64,000 nucleotides of DNA from Streptococcus penaeicida (GCF_002887775.1 NZ_LOCM01000032.1:1-64000); one strand, 5' to 3'; counted from the first letter of the stretch, positions 27,669-38,146 are shown. Translations and numbers: made by a program. The notes: generated by a model not told the origin, from the letters alone.

Positions 27669-28487
27669 TTATTTTTTATTGAAGATATTTCCAACTTCGA
27701 CAACAACCTTGTTATTCTTAACATCGATTTCAGACACTTTAAGTAGTGACTTGTAAGCCATATCTTCGCGTTCTTCTCTAGCATTTTCGGCAAAAACCGC
27801 TACACCAACTAGTGTACTATCAAATTCTGCTAAGAGACTAATCATCCCGGTGATGGTTCCACCACCTTTTAAGAAATCATCTACTATCAAAACTCTACTA
27901 TTAGGTTGCAAGCTTCGTTTAGATAAAAACATCTTTTCAATACGATCACTCGAAGCACTCGCATAGTTTACCGATACTGTTGACCCTTCAGTGATTTTTA
28001 AATCACGTCTAACAATTACAAATGGTACATTCAATATATTTGCAACTGCATTTGCTAAAGGAACACCTTTAGTTGCAACAGTCATAACTGCGTCAATTTT
28101 TTGTCCTTTAAAAGCATTTGCAATAATGCGACCAATATTTTGGAGAATTTTCGGAGTACTTAGTAGATCAGATAAATAAATATATCCACCTGGTAAAATA
28201 CGATTATTCTCCGATAGACGCTCACACAAGTCTTGAACAATACTCTTCGCTTCTTCTTCAGAAATACTTGGTGTAAAGACAACACCGCCACTTGCTCCTG
28301 TTAAAGTCTCGATTTCACCGATATTTGATTCTTCAAAAGCTTTTTTAATAATAGCGATGTCTTCAGAGATAGAAGATTTAGCTGCTTCATATTTCGTTGC
28401 AAATGTATTTAAACTTGTTAATTTATACGGATTGTTAATCAAGTAATTTGAAATAACTACCATCCGTTCACTACGTCTTAATTTCAT
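27669..28487 (-). CDS. purR: PurR, purine-operon regulator
   Basis: A 272-residue Gram-positive PurR: an N-terminal winged helix (residues 1-75, MKLRRSERMVVISNYLINNPYKLTSL) and a phosphoribosyltransferase-fold domain with the PRPP-binding motif VLIVDDFLKGGG at about 200. PRPP is the effector; the protein binds PurBoxes at purine genes. It ends 32 bases before the surface-protein start, with no terminator between them, so read-through is likely. Confidence 0.93.
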   Translation of the reverse strand: MKLRRSERMVVISNYLINNPYKLTSLNTFATKYEAAKSSISEDIAIIKKAFEESNIGEIETLTGASGGVVFTPSISEEEAKSIVQDLCERLSENNRILPGGYIYLSDLLSTPKILQNIGRIIANAFKGQKIDAVMTVATKGVPLANAVANILNVPFVIVRRDLKITEGSTVSVNYASASSDRIEKMFLSKRSLQPNSRVLIVDDFLKGGGTITGMISLLAEFDSTLVGVAVFAENAREEREDMAYKSLLKVSEIDVKNNKVVVEVGNIFNKK

Positions 28488-28516
28488 AATGACCCCATAA
28501 TAATGTATTTTAGCAC

Positions 28517-28553
28517 ATTATAACACAAAGACAAAAAAAAGACGAACGTTCGC
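28517..28553 (-). promoter_or_regulatory. purR promoter with CGAACGTTCG palindrome
   Basis: Minus strand TGTTATAAT is an extended -10 (28525-28517). The palindrome CGAACGTTCG at 28543-28552 lies over the -35 position and contains the GAAC/GTTC core of PurBoxes (AWWWCCGAACWWT). Self-control by PurR is possible, but the match is to the core only. Confidence 0.4.
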
Positions 28554-28622
28554 AACTGCAACAAATCGCCTTTTTAAGCTATTCTCGGACTTTTTGATAA
28601 TAATTTAACAAAAATGTAACAA

Positions 28623-29561
28623 TTAATACTTCGGTTTGTAAAATGAGCGATTATCCATTGCAAAAATACGGTTGGTCATCTCACCTTCACTTACACGCCC
28701 CAAAGCTGTAAGCATCATCATCATATTGGCATCAATATTATCAATCATATGTAATATTTCGGCTTCCATAATTCTTGGACGGACAGGACTTCCAAATTCA
28801 AGTTGTCCATGATGACTTAGAATTAAATGACGTAAGACAATAACTTCTTCCTTTGTATCATCAATTTGCAATTCGTTAATAACCTTTGTGATTTCTTCAT
28901 TAATCAAAGAAATATGACCAATTAAATTACCACGAACCGTATATTCTGTATGATCAGGACCAGTTAATTCTAAAACCTTTGCCAAATCATGCAACATAAT
29001 CCCAGAAAAAAGAAGACTCTTGTTCAACTCAGGGTAAATATCACCAATGCTGTCAGCCAAACGCACCATGGTAGCGGTATGATAGGCCAAACCTGACTCA
29101 AATGCATGGTGGTTAGTTTTTGCAGCTGGATAAGTATAAAATTCTTTATCAAATTTACGATAGAGGGCTCTAACAATTCTTTGCCATGTTGCATTTTCAA
29201 TTTTGAAAAGCATTTGCTCCAAATAATCTCTGACGTCTGAAACACTTACAGGTGCCTTTTCTTTAAAATCACGTGGATCATTTGGTTCACCGTCGCGTGT
29301 GTTCCGTAAAGTAATTTGGTTAACCTGTGGTGTCCCATTATAAACTTCACGACGGCCTTTCATATGAACTATTTTACCAGCCACAAATTCCTCAACATTA
29401 AAAGGTTGAGCATCCCAAAGATTCCCCGATATTTCTCCAGAATCATCTTGGAAGGTAAAGGCAATAAAATCCTTCCCCGCTCTAGTCTTTCTGACTTCTG
29501 CAGATTTTATCAGATAAAAGCCTTCGAATAATTGGTCTTTCTTCATTTGGTTAATTTTCAT
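28623..29561 (-). CDS. yhaM: 3'-5' exoribonuclease YhaM (Cbf1-like)
   Basis: A 312-residue nuclease with an N-terminal OB-fold (residues 10-90, AFTFQDDSGEISGNLWDAQ) and an HD domain (about 160-280, with HHAFESGLAYHT and MLHDLAKV). YhaM trims mRNA 3' ends a few bases past terminators in streptococci. It overlaps rmuC by 11 bases and is the last gene of rsgA-rpe-thiN-rmuC-yhaM. No strong terminator follows. Confidence 0.9.
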   Translation of the reverse strand: MKINQMKKDQLFEGFYLIKSAEVRKTRAGKDFIAFTFQDDSGEISGNLWDAQPFNVEEFVAGKIVHMKGRREVYNGTPQVNQITLRNTRDGEPNDPRDFKEKAPVSVSDVRDYLEQMLFKIENATWQRIVRALYRKFDKEFYTYPAAKTNHHAFESGLAYHTATMVRLADSIGDIYPELNKSLLFSGIMLHDLAKVLELTGPDHTEYTVRGNLIGHISLINEEITKVINELQIDDTKEEVIVLRHLILSHHGQLEFGSPVRPRIMEAEILHMIDNIDANMMMMLTALGRVSEGEMTNRIFAMDNRSFYKPKY

Positions 29562-30822
29562 TAGTATCCTCTTCTAAATCAGGCAAATTAAGTAAGGTTT
29601 CGGTATCCTTATCTTGGTAAGTTTCAACCTTGGTTAAGGCTCTAACAATAGCATTTGTTCTTGTAGAAATCAAAGAATCCAGTGTTGAATTAGCAGTATT
29701 AATTTGTTTTTGTGCTTTAACTAAAATACCGCCAAATTTTTCAAATTCAACCTTAACATTACCCAAAATCTTACTAATATCGTCAGCATTTTTTTGAATA
29801 TTTAAGGTTTTGAATCCTACTGATAGGGAATTAAGCAAAGCAGATAAGGTTGACGGACCGGCAACAACAATATTGTCTTCTCTACGGAGAGCATCGAAAA
29901 AGGCTGCGCTTCGAACCACTTCTGAATAGAGACCCTCAGTTGGTAAAAATAGAATCCCAAAATTTGTGGTTTCAGGTGGCTTGATGTACTTCTTATTGAC
30001 ATCTTTAGCAAATCGCTTGATAGCTGCTAAAAGTGCTTTTCGAGACTGATCGATTAAAACTTTGTCTCCAGATTCATAGGCATCTTCCAATCGATAATAA
30101 TCTTCTAGTGGGAATTTAGAGTCAATTGGTAAATAGACATAGTCATCTTCATGTTGACCTGGTAATTTAATGGCATATTCTACCCGTTCGCTAGAACCCT
30201 TAATTGTCGCAAACTCTTTTTCATACTGTTGAACAGTTAAGATGTCTTCAATAATTTGACCTAATTGTAATTCTCCAAGAATACCTCTTGTTTTAGTGTT
30301 TGAAAGAACTTTATTAAGGGTCCCGACATCTTTAGCAACTGAACGCATTTCACCAAGACCCAAATTAACATTTTCCAGTTGTTTTGAGACAGTTTCAAAG
30401 GAGACTTGAAGACGTTTATTTAAGGTTTCTTCTAGCTTTTCTTCGACAGTTCGGCGCATTTCTTCTAAGCGTTTTTCGTTAGAATCTTGCATTTCTTTAA
30501 CCGATTTTGAAAGATTCTTATCAATCAATGTCAGCCTTTGATCACTACGATCGCGACTTTCTGATAAATTTTGATAGAGAACTGTTTTTAAATCATTCAA
30601 TTGTTGATAAAGTTCGTTCTGATTGCGATTCACCAATGAACTCATCTCAATAATCTGATTTTTACTAAAACTTTCTAATTGATAAGATAATTGATCCGAA
30701 AGATTATCAGCATTGGTCTCTAAAGTTTTTTGCAACAGACCCTCTAAGGCTTGTACTTTTTGATAGAGAAAAATACTGATAACTCCCATCAGAATGAGTA
30801 GAATCACAATAATAATTTCCAA
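29551..30822 (-). CDS. rmuC: RmuC family DNA recombination protein
   Basis: A 423-residue protein with one N-terminal membrane helix (residues 2-20), a long coiled coil (25-165) and the RmuC nuclease-like domain (about 170-380, with LGELQLGQIIEDIL and YLPIDSKFPLEDY). RmuC limits DNA inversions in E. coli; the biochemical action is not settled. It starts one base after thiN. Confidence 0.88.
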   Translation of the reverse strand: MEIIIVILLILMGVISIFLYQKVQALEGLLQKTLETNADNLSDQLSYQLESFSKNQIIEMSSLVNRNQNELYQQLNDLKTVLYQNLSESRDRSDQRLTLIDKNLSKSVKEMQDSNEKRLEEMRRTVEEKLEETLNKRLQVSFETVSKQLENVNLGLGEMRSVAKDVGTLNKVLSNTKTRGILGELQLGQIIEDILTVQQYEKEFATIKGSSERVEYAIKLPGQHEDDYVYLPIDSKFPLEDYYRLEDAYESGDKVLIDQSRKALLAAIKRFAKDVNKKYIKPPETTNFGILFLPTEGLYSEVVRSAAFFDALRREDNIVVAGPSTLSALLNSLSVGFKTLNIQKNADDISKILGNVKVEFEKFGGILVKAQKQINTANSTLDSLISTRTNAIVRALTKVETYQDKDTETLLNLPDLEEDTNEN

Positions 30823-30823
30823 C

Positions 30824-31456
30824 TTAACTCCTATCTTTACTTTGAATAATAATGATATAACCTGTTTGAGTACTAACTTCTATTGCCTGTCCTATGAATT
30901 CATTACTAGAATAGACTTTTTTCTGAAAATAATTACTAGCATCCAAGTCATATTTCGCCCCTCTTATGGTTAATGGGGATTGACTTTCAGACATGAAAGA
31001 CACGTATTTCATGCCTTTTACTTCTTTAACCAAATGACTACCACTTGGGCGAAACTGGACAATATTTTGCGCGTCCATCAATTGAATTTGGGACATAAAA
31101 GGTTCAATTTCCGGATCGCTAGGAAGATAGAGATTGGACATCAAATGATCTAACCGTCCACCAAAGGCTGCAAATATAGTCACTTGGGCATCTGGAAATT
31201 CCTGAAAAATCATTTTAAGGGCTAATTCCGTATCTGTATCGTTTTTTTCAGCTGGTGCTTGTTGGAACTTTTTGGCCCTCTCCTTTATATCCGATAATTC
31301 TTGAGCAGAAACGGAATCAAAATCGCCAATCGCATAATCAATTGGAAAATTTCCTGCCATAAGGTGTAGATTTCCGCGATCAATACCAACGAAATAGTCA
31401 AATTCCCCAAAAATCCCTGAAAAATCACCACCAGCGACTAAGGCAATCTTAGGCAT
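30824..31456 (-). CDS. thiN: Thiamine pyrophosphokinase
   Basis: A 210-residue ThiN enzyme that converts thiamine and ATP to thiamine diphosphate. Motifs: FVGIDRGNLHL, YAIGDFDSVS, KNDTDTELAL and GGRLDHLMSNL. It overlaps rpe by 8 bases. It matters for a streptococcus that imports thiamine and does not make it. Confidence 0.92.
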   Translation of the reverse strand: MPKIALVAGGDFSGIFGEFDYFVGIDRGNLHLMAGNFPIDYAIGDFDSVSAQELSDIKERAKKFQQAPAEKNDTDTELALKMIFQEFPDAQVTIFAAFGGRLDHLMSNLYLPSDPEIEPFMSQIQLMDAQNIVQFRPSGSHLVKEVKGMKYVSFMSESQSPLTIRGAKYDLDASNYFQKKVYSSNEFIGQAIEVSTQTGYIIIIQSKDRS

Positions 31457-32111
31457 CTAAAGCTGTCCTTAAGGTTTGAACTTGCGACACTAGGTCTTCA
31501 GCTTTAAAGAGATATGAGCCTGCAACGAAAACGTTAGCCCCTGCTTTGGCGCATGCAGCTATGGTTTTATCATCTACACCACCATCAACTTCAATATCAA
31601 AATCAAAGCTATTTGCTTGACGCAAGTCAACAACCTGCTTCACTTTATCAAGGCATTCAGGAATAAAAGCTTGTCCCCCAAATCCTGGATTAACAGTCAT
31701 AATTAAGACTTGGTCGACTAAAGAAAGAACTGGTTCAAGAGCTGAAACTGGAGTTCCTGGATTAATAACCACTCCAGCCTTCATACCGGCAGCTTTAATT
31801 TTTTGTAAAGCGCCATGAATATGACTCGTACTTTCTGTGTGAATGGTCATGATATCAGCACCCGCTTGTGCATAGGCATCTACGTAACGCTCAGGGTTAA
31901 CAACCATCAAATGGCAATCAAAAACGAGTTTACTATGTTTGCGCATACTAGCAACGACATCCGCACCAAAGCTGATATTGGGTACAAATTGCCCATCCAT
32001 GATATCAATATGAACATATTCCGCATCAGTTTCCTCAATACGTTTCAATTCAGAAGCAAAATTAGCGTAATCAGCCGCTAAAACAGATGGTGCGATTTTG
32101 TAACTTGTCAT
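31449..32111 (-). CDS. rpe: Ribulose-phosphate 3-epimerase
   Basis: A 220-residue TIM-barrel enzyme of the pentose phosphate pathway, interconverting ribulose-5-P and xylulose-5-P. Motifs are complete: IAPSVLAADYAN, HIDIMDGQFVPNISFG, FDCHLMV, MTVNPGFGGQAF and DGGVDDKT. It lies 9 bases after rsgA and overlaps thiN. Confidence 0.95.
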   Translation of the reverse strand: MTSYKIAPSVLAADYANFASELKRIEETDAEYVHIDIMDGQFVPNISFGADVVASMRKHSKLVFDCHLMVVNPERYVDAYAQAGADIMTIHTESTSHIHGALQKIKAAGMKAGVVINPGTPVSALEPVLSLVDQVLIMTVNPGFGGQAFIPECLDKVKQVVDLRQANSFDFDIEVDGGVDDKTIAACAKAGANVFVAGSYLFKAEDLVSQVQTLRTALDA

Positions 32112-32120
32112 TAGATAGAC

Positions 32121-32993
32121 CTACTTTCTTTTAATTACTTTTTTAAAGGTTTCACGACGATTTTCAATTTCACTGAGAAATTGTAAGAAATTATCATAAC
32201 GAACTTGCCAAATATCCCCTGATTCAACAGCTGCTTTTACAGCACACTGAGGTTCATGGCGATGACTACAAGAACGGAATTTACAATGATGACTATAATG
32301 TCTAATCTCTGGAAAAGCTTCACTTAAATCTTCTGCATTATCGATGGCGTAGTCTAAATTGGAGAATCCTGGCGTATCAGCAATTTTTCCGCCATTAACA
32401 TCATAGAAACTGACAGCACGAGTGGTATGGCGTCCGCGTCCCAAACTATCTGAAATGGCTGCCGTCTCCAAGCCGAGTTCTGGTGAAATTTTATTGAGCA
32501 GAGTCGATTTACCAACCCCGGTTTGCCCCATAAAAACAGTAATTTTACCAGTCAAATGAGGTAGTAAATCTTCCAAGGACAAGGCAAAATCATAGCCAAT
32601 ATCATGATATTTTTGAGCAATAGCCTCAATGTCAGACAGATCATCAAGCAAATCAAGTTTCGAAATATAAACAATTGGTTTTATAGCTTTGTTTTCCAGC
32701 AATACTAAAAAGCGATCTAATAGATTACTATTAAAATCCGGTTCTTTAGCCGACATGACAACAACAGCTTGATCGATATTGACAATCGGTGGTCTAACCA
32801 ATTCATTTTTACGCTCTTGAATTGCTAGAATGTAGCCTTCCGAATTATCTTCAGCAGAAAATTCCACAAAATCACCAACATAAGGGATTTGGCCTTTTTT
32901 CCTAAAATTTCCACGCGCTCGTGTTTGAAATACTTTTCCTTCTGACTCAACATAATAAAAGCCAGCTAGGGATTTAACAATTCTACCTTGCAA
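32121..32993 (-). CDS. rsgA: Ribosome small-subunit biogenesis GTPase RsgA
   Basis: A 290-residue circularly permuted GTPase that tests late 30S subunits. OB-fold at the N-terminus, permuted G motifs (SKLD near 114; [12 protein letters not shown] near 165; DTPGF near 205), and a zinc-binding C-terminus with C-X4-C-X6-C spacing and an HRHEPQC stretch. First gene of the five-gene operon. An extended -10 TGCTATAAT lies about 35 bases upstream. Confidence 0.94.
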   Translation of the reverse strand: MQGRIVKSLAGFYYVESEGKVFQTRARGNFRKKGQIPYVGDFVEFSAEDNSEGYILAIQERKNELVRPPIVNIDQAVVVMSAKEPDFNSNLLDRFLVLLENKAIKPIVYISKLDLLDDLSDIEAIAQKYHDIGYDFALSLEDLLPHLTGKITVFMGQTGVGKSTLLNKISPELGLETAAISDSLGRGRHTTRAVSFYDVNGGKIADTPGFSNLDYAIDNAEDLSEAFPEIRHYSHHCKFRSCSHRHEPQCAVKAAVESGDIWQVRYDNFLQFLSEIENRRETFKKVIKRK

Positions 32994-33027
32994 ATGAACT
33001 CCTCTTAACTATAATAACAATAAGTTC

Positions 33028-33036
33028 ATTATAGCA
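33028..33036 (-). promoter_or_regulatory. extended -10 promoter of rsgA operon
   Basis: Minus strand TGCTATAAT; weak -35. Confidence 0.5.
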
Positions 33037-33135
33037 AAAATAAGGACTTAAAGCAGTAGATTTACATTTTTGTAAAGCTGAGAGTCTCAAAAATATCAGA
33101 GCCTTATTTTTTTATTAATAATTAGTGCAAAATTC

Positions 33136-33164
33136 TTGCAGGAGATTTTTTCTTGTGGTATAGT
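33136..33164 (+). promoter_or_regulatory. promoter of the MFS exporter gene
   Basis: TTGCAG, a 17-base spacer ending in TGG, and TATAGT. Confidence 0.6.
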
Positions 33165-33246
33165 TCTCAGGGTAACTATTTGAATTTCTGAAAATATAAT
33201 GTATTTCATTCATCTACAAAATCATCACTTACAAAAGGAGAGAAAT

Positions 33247-34746
33247 ATGTCAACAGATTACAACGTTGATATCCATGGCAAACACTTTAATAGAACCGCA
33301 ATGGTCATTCTATTATTGGTCGCAACCTTTGCCGGGATTTTAAATCAAACCAGTCTTGGAACTGCTATTCCTACTCTTATGGATAGTTTTAACATCAACC
33401 TGGCAACAGCTCAACAAGCAACAACCTGGTTCTTATTAGCAAACGGGATTATGATCCCTGTCTCTGCTTACCTGGCTACTCGCTTTTCAACAAAATTACT
33501 TTATGTCTTTGCCTATGCCACTTTGGTAATCGGTTTATTGATAACTGCTCTTGCCCCAACATCGAACTGGACTCTTTTCCTTGTTGGACGTATCGTTCAA
33601 GCCATCGCTGTAGGGATCACAATGCCTCTAATGCAAGTGGTTATGGTCAATATTTATCCACCTGAACAACGAGGTGTAGCTATGGGGCTCAGTGGATTAG
33701 TTGTCGGACTTGGCCCTGCCATTGGCCCAACATTTGCCGGTTGGCTCTTAAAACATGATATCATCCTCTTCGGCCATAATTTGGCTTGGCGTGCTATCTT
33801 TGTCTTACCGCTCATTATATTGGCTATTTCCTTCTTGCTATCTCCATTCTTAGTGAAAGATGTTATTCCAAACAAAAAAATGACTTTAGATGTCCCTTCC
33901 TTCATCTTGTCAATTATCGGTTTTGGCCTTTTCCTTTGGGGATTTACCAATGTAGCTAGCGACGGTTGGGGCGATATCAAAACAGTTATCACACCAATTC
34001 TCGTCGGAGTGATGTTCATCGCAATCTTTATTCACCGTCAATTAATTTTGGACCAACCCTTTCTTGATATCCGTGTCTTCAAAGTAAAACAATTCTCCAT
34101 GACGACCCTTGCTATTGCTCTGTCGATGATGGCTATGATGGGGGTTGAGATGATGCTTCCGCTATACTTACAAAATGTACATGGTCTTTCAGCTCTTGAT
34201 TCAGGGCTTGTCCTATTACCCGGAGCCCTAATGATGGGACTTGTCAGCCCTATCGCAGGTAGTGTCTACGATAAAGTTGGTGCTCGCCGCTTAGCTTTAA
34301 TTGGGTTTTCAATCCTTGGTATAGGGACTATCCCATTCATTTTCCTTACGGGCACAACACCAGACCACTATATTACGCTATTGTATGCTGTTCGAATGTT
34401 CGGTATCGCTATGATTATGATGCCTTTAACAGCTTCAGCGATGAGCGCCTTACCGCCACATGAGGCCGCTCACGGAACCGCTTCTAATAATACGGCTCGT
34501 CAAATCGCATCTGCTATTGTTGTTGCCCTCTTATCAAGTGTGACACAAAACGTCATCAATACTAATAAACCTTCAAAACTTTTACAAGAACAAAACCCAC
34601 TCGAATATGCTGCTAAGATGCTTGATGCTAGCTTAAAAGGCTTCCATGTCTCATTTGCCATTGGTCTTTCCTTCGCCCTTATTGGTTTTGTTGTCGCCCT
34701 TTTCCTTCGCAAAGGAAAAGTAATTGAAGTAGAAAAGGAGCTTTAA
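33247..34746 (+). CDS. DHA2-family (14-TM) MFS multidrug exporter, LmrB-like
   Basis: A 499-residue membrane transporter with about 14 hydrophobic helices. The motif GTAIPTLMDSFN in helix 1, the motif-A-like loop and the antiporter motif C region GLVVGLGPAIGPTFAG place it among proton-driven DHA2 drug exporters (LmrB/QacA type). I start at 33247 (MSTDYNVDIHGKHFNRTAM) with SD AAAGGAG; upstream codons lack one. The drug specificity is unknown. It is coupled to the DUF4811 gene one base downstream. Confidence 0.87.
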   Translation: MSTDYNVDIHGKHFNRTAMVILLLVATFAGILNQTSLGTAIPTLMDSFNINLATAQQATTWFLLANGIMIPVSAYLATRFSTKLLYVFAYATLVIGLLITALAPTSNWTLFLVGRIVQAIAVGITMPLMQVVMVNIYPPEQRGVAMGLSGLVVGLGPAIGPTFAGWLLKHDIILFGHNLAWRAIFVLPLIILAISFLLSPFLVKDVIPNKKMTLDVPSFILSIIGFGLFLWGFTNVASDGWGDIKTVITPILVGVMFIAIFIHRQLILDQPFLDIRVFKVKQFSMTTLAIALSMMAMMGVEMMLPLYLQNVHGLSALDSGLVLLPGALMMGLVSPIAGSVYDKVGARRLALIGFSILGIGTIPFIFLTGTTPDHYITLLYAVRMFGIAMIMMPLTASAMSALPPHEAAHGTASNNTARQIASAIVVALLSSVTQNVINTNKPSKLLQEQNPLEYAAKMLDASLKGFHVSFAIGLSFALIGFVVALFLRKGKVIEVEKEL

Positions 34747-34747
34747 G

Positions 34748-35464
34748 ATGACTCTATTACTCATCATATTATCAACAGTCCTATCCTTCGTGACCTGGAT
34801 GTATATCCAAAAAGCAGGACTTCGATATCTATTAGGTAGCCTATCATTAATCACTCTTTTAATAAGTACGCTCCTCTTAACCAATCATTTTGTCAACCAC
34901 AGTGGTATGAAAGTGGAAACAAAAACAGAAGAAAAAGTTATTTATACAGCTGGTGATCCCAATACCTCTTTCGGACTGCTGATTAACCAAAAAATTGGTA
35001 GCAAGTCTGACCACCATGTTTTGGTCTTTAGAGACAGAAAAGACCAAAAAGAAGCCAAAGCTCACTTTGTTCCCAATAAGAAAAAAATCAATCAAGCTAT
35101 TAAAAAGACAGCTAATTATCAATTAGCTGATACTGACAAAGCTATTCTTAAAACAAGAACCAAACGATATGTTTGGGCTTCTGATTTTGATAAACTTATG
35201 TACGGTTTTGGGGGCGAAAATCATGAACTCATTTCGGAAAAATCACAAATCATTGTCCCAAAAGATTCTTGGTTAGTTCTAACACCAAAACAAGCTAAAA
35301 GATTAACTAAATTAGCACCTCAGCTTAAATTACAACAAGAAAAAGCCATGAAAGCTAACCCCAAAATGGCTATGCAGATGCAAGCATTAGCCAAAAAAGA
35401 TCCAAAAGCCTCCACCAAAATGCAAATAGAGCAATTGAAAAAAGCTCTTGACATTACAGAATAG
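34748..35464 (+). CDS. DUF4811 membrane-anchored protein, partner of the exporter
   Basis: A 238-residue protein with two N-terminal membrane helices (about 1-20 and 26-48) and a Lys-rich extracellular part (GDPNTSFGLLINQKIGSKSDHHVLVFRDRK...) ending in Met/Lys-rich repeats (KANPKMAMQMQALAKKDPKASTKMQ). DUF4811 proteins occur almost always next to DHA2 exporters in Lactobacillales. Adjacency here, with starts one base apart, suggests an accessory subunit. No molecular role is known. Confidence 0.78.
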   Translation: MTLLLIILSTVLSFVTWMYIQKAGLRYLLGSLSLITLLISTLLLTNHFVNHSGMKVETKTEEKVIYTAGDPNTSFGLLINQKIGSKSDHHVLVFRDRKDQKEAKAHFVPNKKKINQAIKKTANYQLADTDKAILKTRTKRYVWASDFDKLMYGFGGENHELISEKSQIIVPKDSWLVLTPKQAKRLTKLAPQLKLQQEKAMKANPKMAMQMQALAKKDPKASTKMQIEQLKKALDITE

Positions 35465-35498
35465 AAATAGCCTTTCCTATATAGGAAGGGCTATTTCT
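35463..35498. terminator. bidirectional hairpin between convergent units
   Basis: An 18-bp arm-to-arm palindrome (AGAAATAGCCTTTCCTAT and its complement, one G-T pair) between the DUF4811 gene and the YfcC gene. The T tail is weak on either side. Confidence 0.6.
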
Positions 35499-35533
35499 GA
35501 AATAAGAGGTAAGTCATTTATTCAAACAGGAAT

Positions 35534-37093
35534 CTATCCTGTCATCATAACAAGAAAAACTAACATTGCTCCACCAAAAATGAGAAGAAAAGCTACTACC
35601 GGCCAAACAAATTTCAACCAATGAGAATACTTCATATCGAGCATTTGTAAAGTTGCCATAACCAATCCAGTAGGTGCAAGAAACAGCATCGCATATTGTC
35701 CAAACTGATAAGCCATAACAACAATATATCTCGGAATACCGACAGTATCTGCTAATGGTGCTAAGATCGGCATTGACAATACTGCGAGACCTGAAGATGA
35801 AGGAACAACAAATCCTAAGAAGAAGTAGATAATCATCATTACGATGATAAAGATTGGCCCACTAACATGAGAGGCAATTTTTGAAGCACCAAATAACATG
35901 GTATCCGAAATAAAACCTTGATTCAATATAATATTAATACCACGTGCCAAACCGATTATTAAGGATACCCCAATTAAACTAGCGGCTCCATCAACAAATT
36001 CATCAACTACCACCTTCTCTCCCACACCATCTGGTCCAGTTGCCGTTAGGAACATGATGACAATGGTAATCGCTAGAAATGATGAAGCCATCGTTGGGAA
36101 CCACCAACCTTGTGACATAACACCCCAGACCATTAGTGGGAAAGATATTGTAAATAAAATAAGAATCAATTTTTGTCTAAGAGTAAATTTTGCATCTGCC
36201 AAGCCAGCAACTAGGCCCCATTTTTCATTGAATTCTTCCCGATCTTCATAAGAGTAAGAAAAACTTGGATTAGATTTTATTTTTTTAGCATACCAATATA
36301 AGTAAGCCACAACAAAAATAGCACCAGCAATACAGCCAAAAGTACGCCAACCTAAACCTTCTGTAAAACTAATACCTGCTGCATTTGAAGCAATTACAGA
36401 TGAGAAGGGGTTAATAGTCGAGAATGAAGTACCTACAGAACTAGCTAAGAAAATAGCACCAACACAAACAATTGAATCATATCCCATAGCCAAGAAAACG
36501 GGAACTAAAATGGGATAAAACGCTACTGCTTCTTCTTCAATTCCACAAAGTGTACCACCTAAAACCATTAACAGTGATACTAGAAAAATAAGGGTAAACT
36601 CTCTTCCTTTAGTTTTTTTGGTTAATGCGATTAATCCTGACTCAAAAGCACCACTTCGACGTACCACACCAATCATACCACCAAGAACCATGATAAATAC
36701 CATGATGTCAACAGCTTCAATGGTTCCATTTACCATACTTGTTGTAATATCAGCTGGGCTAGCAGGGTTTTGTTTTAATCTTTTGTATGTATTTGGTACA
36801 GAAATGGGTTTACTAATGGCACCAGAAGTAAAATCTTTGATTTTAATATTGACACCAATTTTATCTAGCTGATCTTGAGTTGCAGATAATTTTTTAACAG
36901 AACCAGTAGGTTCTGTAATCACCAACTTTGAACTTTCAAGATTATATTGTAATTTAGCATATGAACCGGAAGGAACAATATAGGTAGCAATAACCGAAAT
37001 AATAGTTAATATAAATAGTATTGTGAAGGCACCAGGCATGCGAAAAGGTTTTTTTGCTACTACCCCTCCTTCTGTGTTTACACTCTTTTTCAT
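35534..37093 (-). CDS. YfcC-family (DcuC-like) basic amino acid antiporter/permease
   Basis: A 519-residue membrane protein with about 12 helices, of the YfcC/C4-dicarboxylate-carrier fold. The two re-entrant-type motifs are visible (GTLCGIEEEAVAFYPILVPV and LGFVVPSSSGLAVLSMPILAPLAD). Members beside arc genes exchange arginine or citrulline for ornithine. Being downstream of arcB and arcC it probably imports the substrate of that pathway. The 110-base gap from arcC contains no clear terminator. Confidence 0.82.
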   Translation of the reverse strand: MKKSVNTEGGVVAKKPFRMPGAFTILFILTIISVIATYIVPSGSYAKLQYNLESSKLVITEPTGSVKKLSATQDQLDKIGVNIKIKDFTSGAISKPISVPNTYKRLKQNPASPADITTSMVNGTIEAVDIMVFIMVLGGMIGVVRRSGAFESGLIALTKKTKGREFTLIFLVSLLMVLGGTLCGIEEEAVAFYPILVPVFLAMGYDSIVCVGAIFLASSVGTSFSTINPFSSVIASNAAGISFTEGLGWRTFGCIAGAIFVVAYLYWYAKKIKSNPSFSYSYEDREEFNEKWGLVAGLADAKFTLRQKLILILFTISFPLMVWGVMSQGWWFPTMASSFLAITIVIMFLTATGPDGVGEKVVVDEFVDGAASLIGVSLIIGLARGINIILNQGFISDTMLFGASKIASHVSGPIFIIVMMIIYFFLGFVVPSSSGLAVLSMPILAPLADTVGIPRYIVVMAYQFGQYAMLFLAPTGLVMATLQMLDMKYSHWLKFVWPVVAFLLIFGGAMLVFLVMMTG

Positions 37094-37203
37094 ATCAAAT
37101 CTTCCTTAAACGTTTATTCTAAAATATGTTGTTATATCAGTATCAAAGGCGTGAAAATTGGAGGATAATTCTTACTTTTAAGATTCACGCTACCTAAATC
37201 ATA

Positions 37204-38136
37204 TTATTTTGTAATATGTGTACCAGTTTGACCCTTTAGGGCAGCTTCTAATCCATCTAAAGAGGTAATAATAGCTTTTCCATGAGGATTTTGGTCAAGG
37301 AAACTGAGACAAGCAATAATCTTTGGTAACATACTCCCTCTAGCAAACTCTCCGTGATTGACATAATCAATCAATTCCCCTGACGTAACATCTGTTAAAC
37401 TTTCTTGATTTTCTTTTCCAAAATGAACGTACACATGTTCAACAGCAGTTAAAATAATTAACTGTTCTGCACCAAGTTTTCCAGCTAGCAAAGCACTTGA
37501 TTGATCTTTGTCAATAACTGCAGCTACACCTTGGTAAGAATTGTCCTCATTTAGAATGACAGGAACTCCTCCGCCACCTCCTGCAATGACAAGCATTCCA
37601 GATTCAATTAAGTTTTTAATGCTGTTTAATTCTAAAATATCTTTAGGTTGGGGCGAAGCCACTACGCGCCTATAGCCCCGTCCTGCGTCTTCAACAAACG
37701 TATACCCTTTTTCAGCTGCAATTTTTTCAGAAGTTTCCTTATCATAGAAGCTTCCTATTGGTTTTGTGAGATTGTAAAAAGCACCATCATTAGGGTCAAC
37801 TTCAATTTGCGTTACGATCGTAGCCACTTCTTTTTCAATGCCTTCTTTACGTAATTCATTTAGTAAACTTTGTTGAAGATGGTAACCAATATATCCCTGA
37901 CTCATTGCCCCGCATTCAGGAAAAGGAAAGGAGGCGCCTTGACCTTGTTCCGCAGCAAAATTCATCCCTAAATGAATTGCACCAACTTGTGGACCATTTC
38001 CATGACTTATAACCACCTCATGCCCAGCTTTAATGAGCGCAACGAGAGATTTGGCAGTACCTTTAACCAAACTAAGTTGTTCTTCTGGAGAATTTCCGAG
38101 AGCATTGCCTCCTAATGCTACAACAATTTTTGTCAT
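37204..38136 (-). CDS. arcC: Carbamate kinase
   Basis: A 310-residue amino acid kinase making ATP from carbamoyl phosphate and ADP. Motifs: [43 protein letters not shown] and [15 protein letters not shown]. It lies 10 bases downstream of the carbamoyltransferase, so the pair can turn citrulline into ornithine, CO2, ammonia and ATP. Confidence 0.94.
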   Translation of the reverse strand: MTKIVVALGGNALGNSPEEQLSLVKGTAKSLVALIKAGHEVVISHGNGPQVGAIHLGMNFAAEQGQGASFPFPECGAMSQGYIGYHLQQSLLNELRKEGIEKEVATIVTQIEVDPNDGAFYNLTKPIGSFYDKETSEKIAAEKGYTFVEDAGRGYRRVVASPQPKDILELNSIKNLIESGMLVIAGGGGGVPVILNEDNSYQGVAAVIDKDQSSALLAGKLGAEQLIILTAVEHVYVHFGKENQESLTDVTSGELIDYVNHGEFARGSMLPKIIACLSFLDQNPHGKAIITSLDGLEAALKGQTGTHITK

Positions 38137-38146
38137 AATATCCCCC

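Noticed and set aside
27638-27793. Longer N-terminus for the surface protein
   Set aside because: It overlaps the purR 3' end and would bury the signal peptide; SD AAGGGAA precedes 27637.
34651-35122. Open frames antisense to the DUF4811 gene
   Set aside because: Shadow frames without ribosome-binding sites or family features, opposite a convincing coding region.
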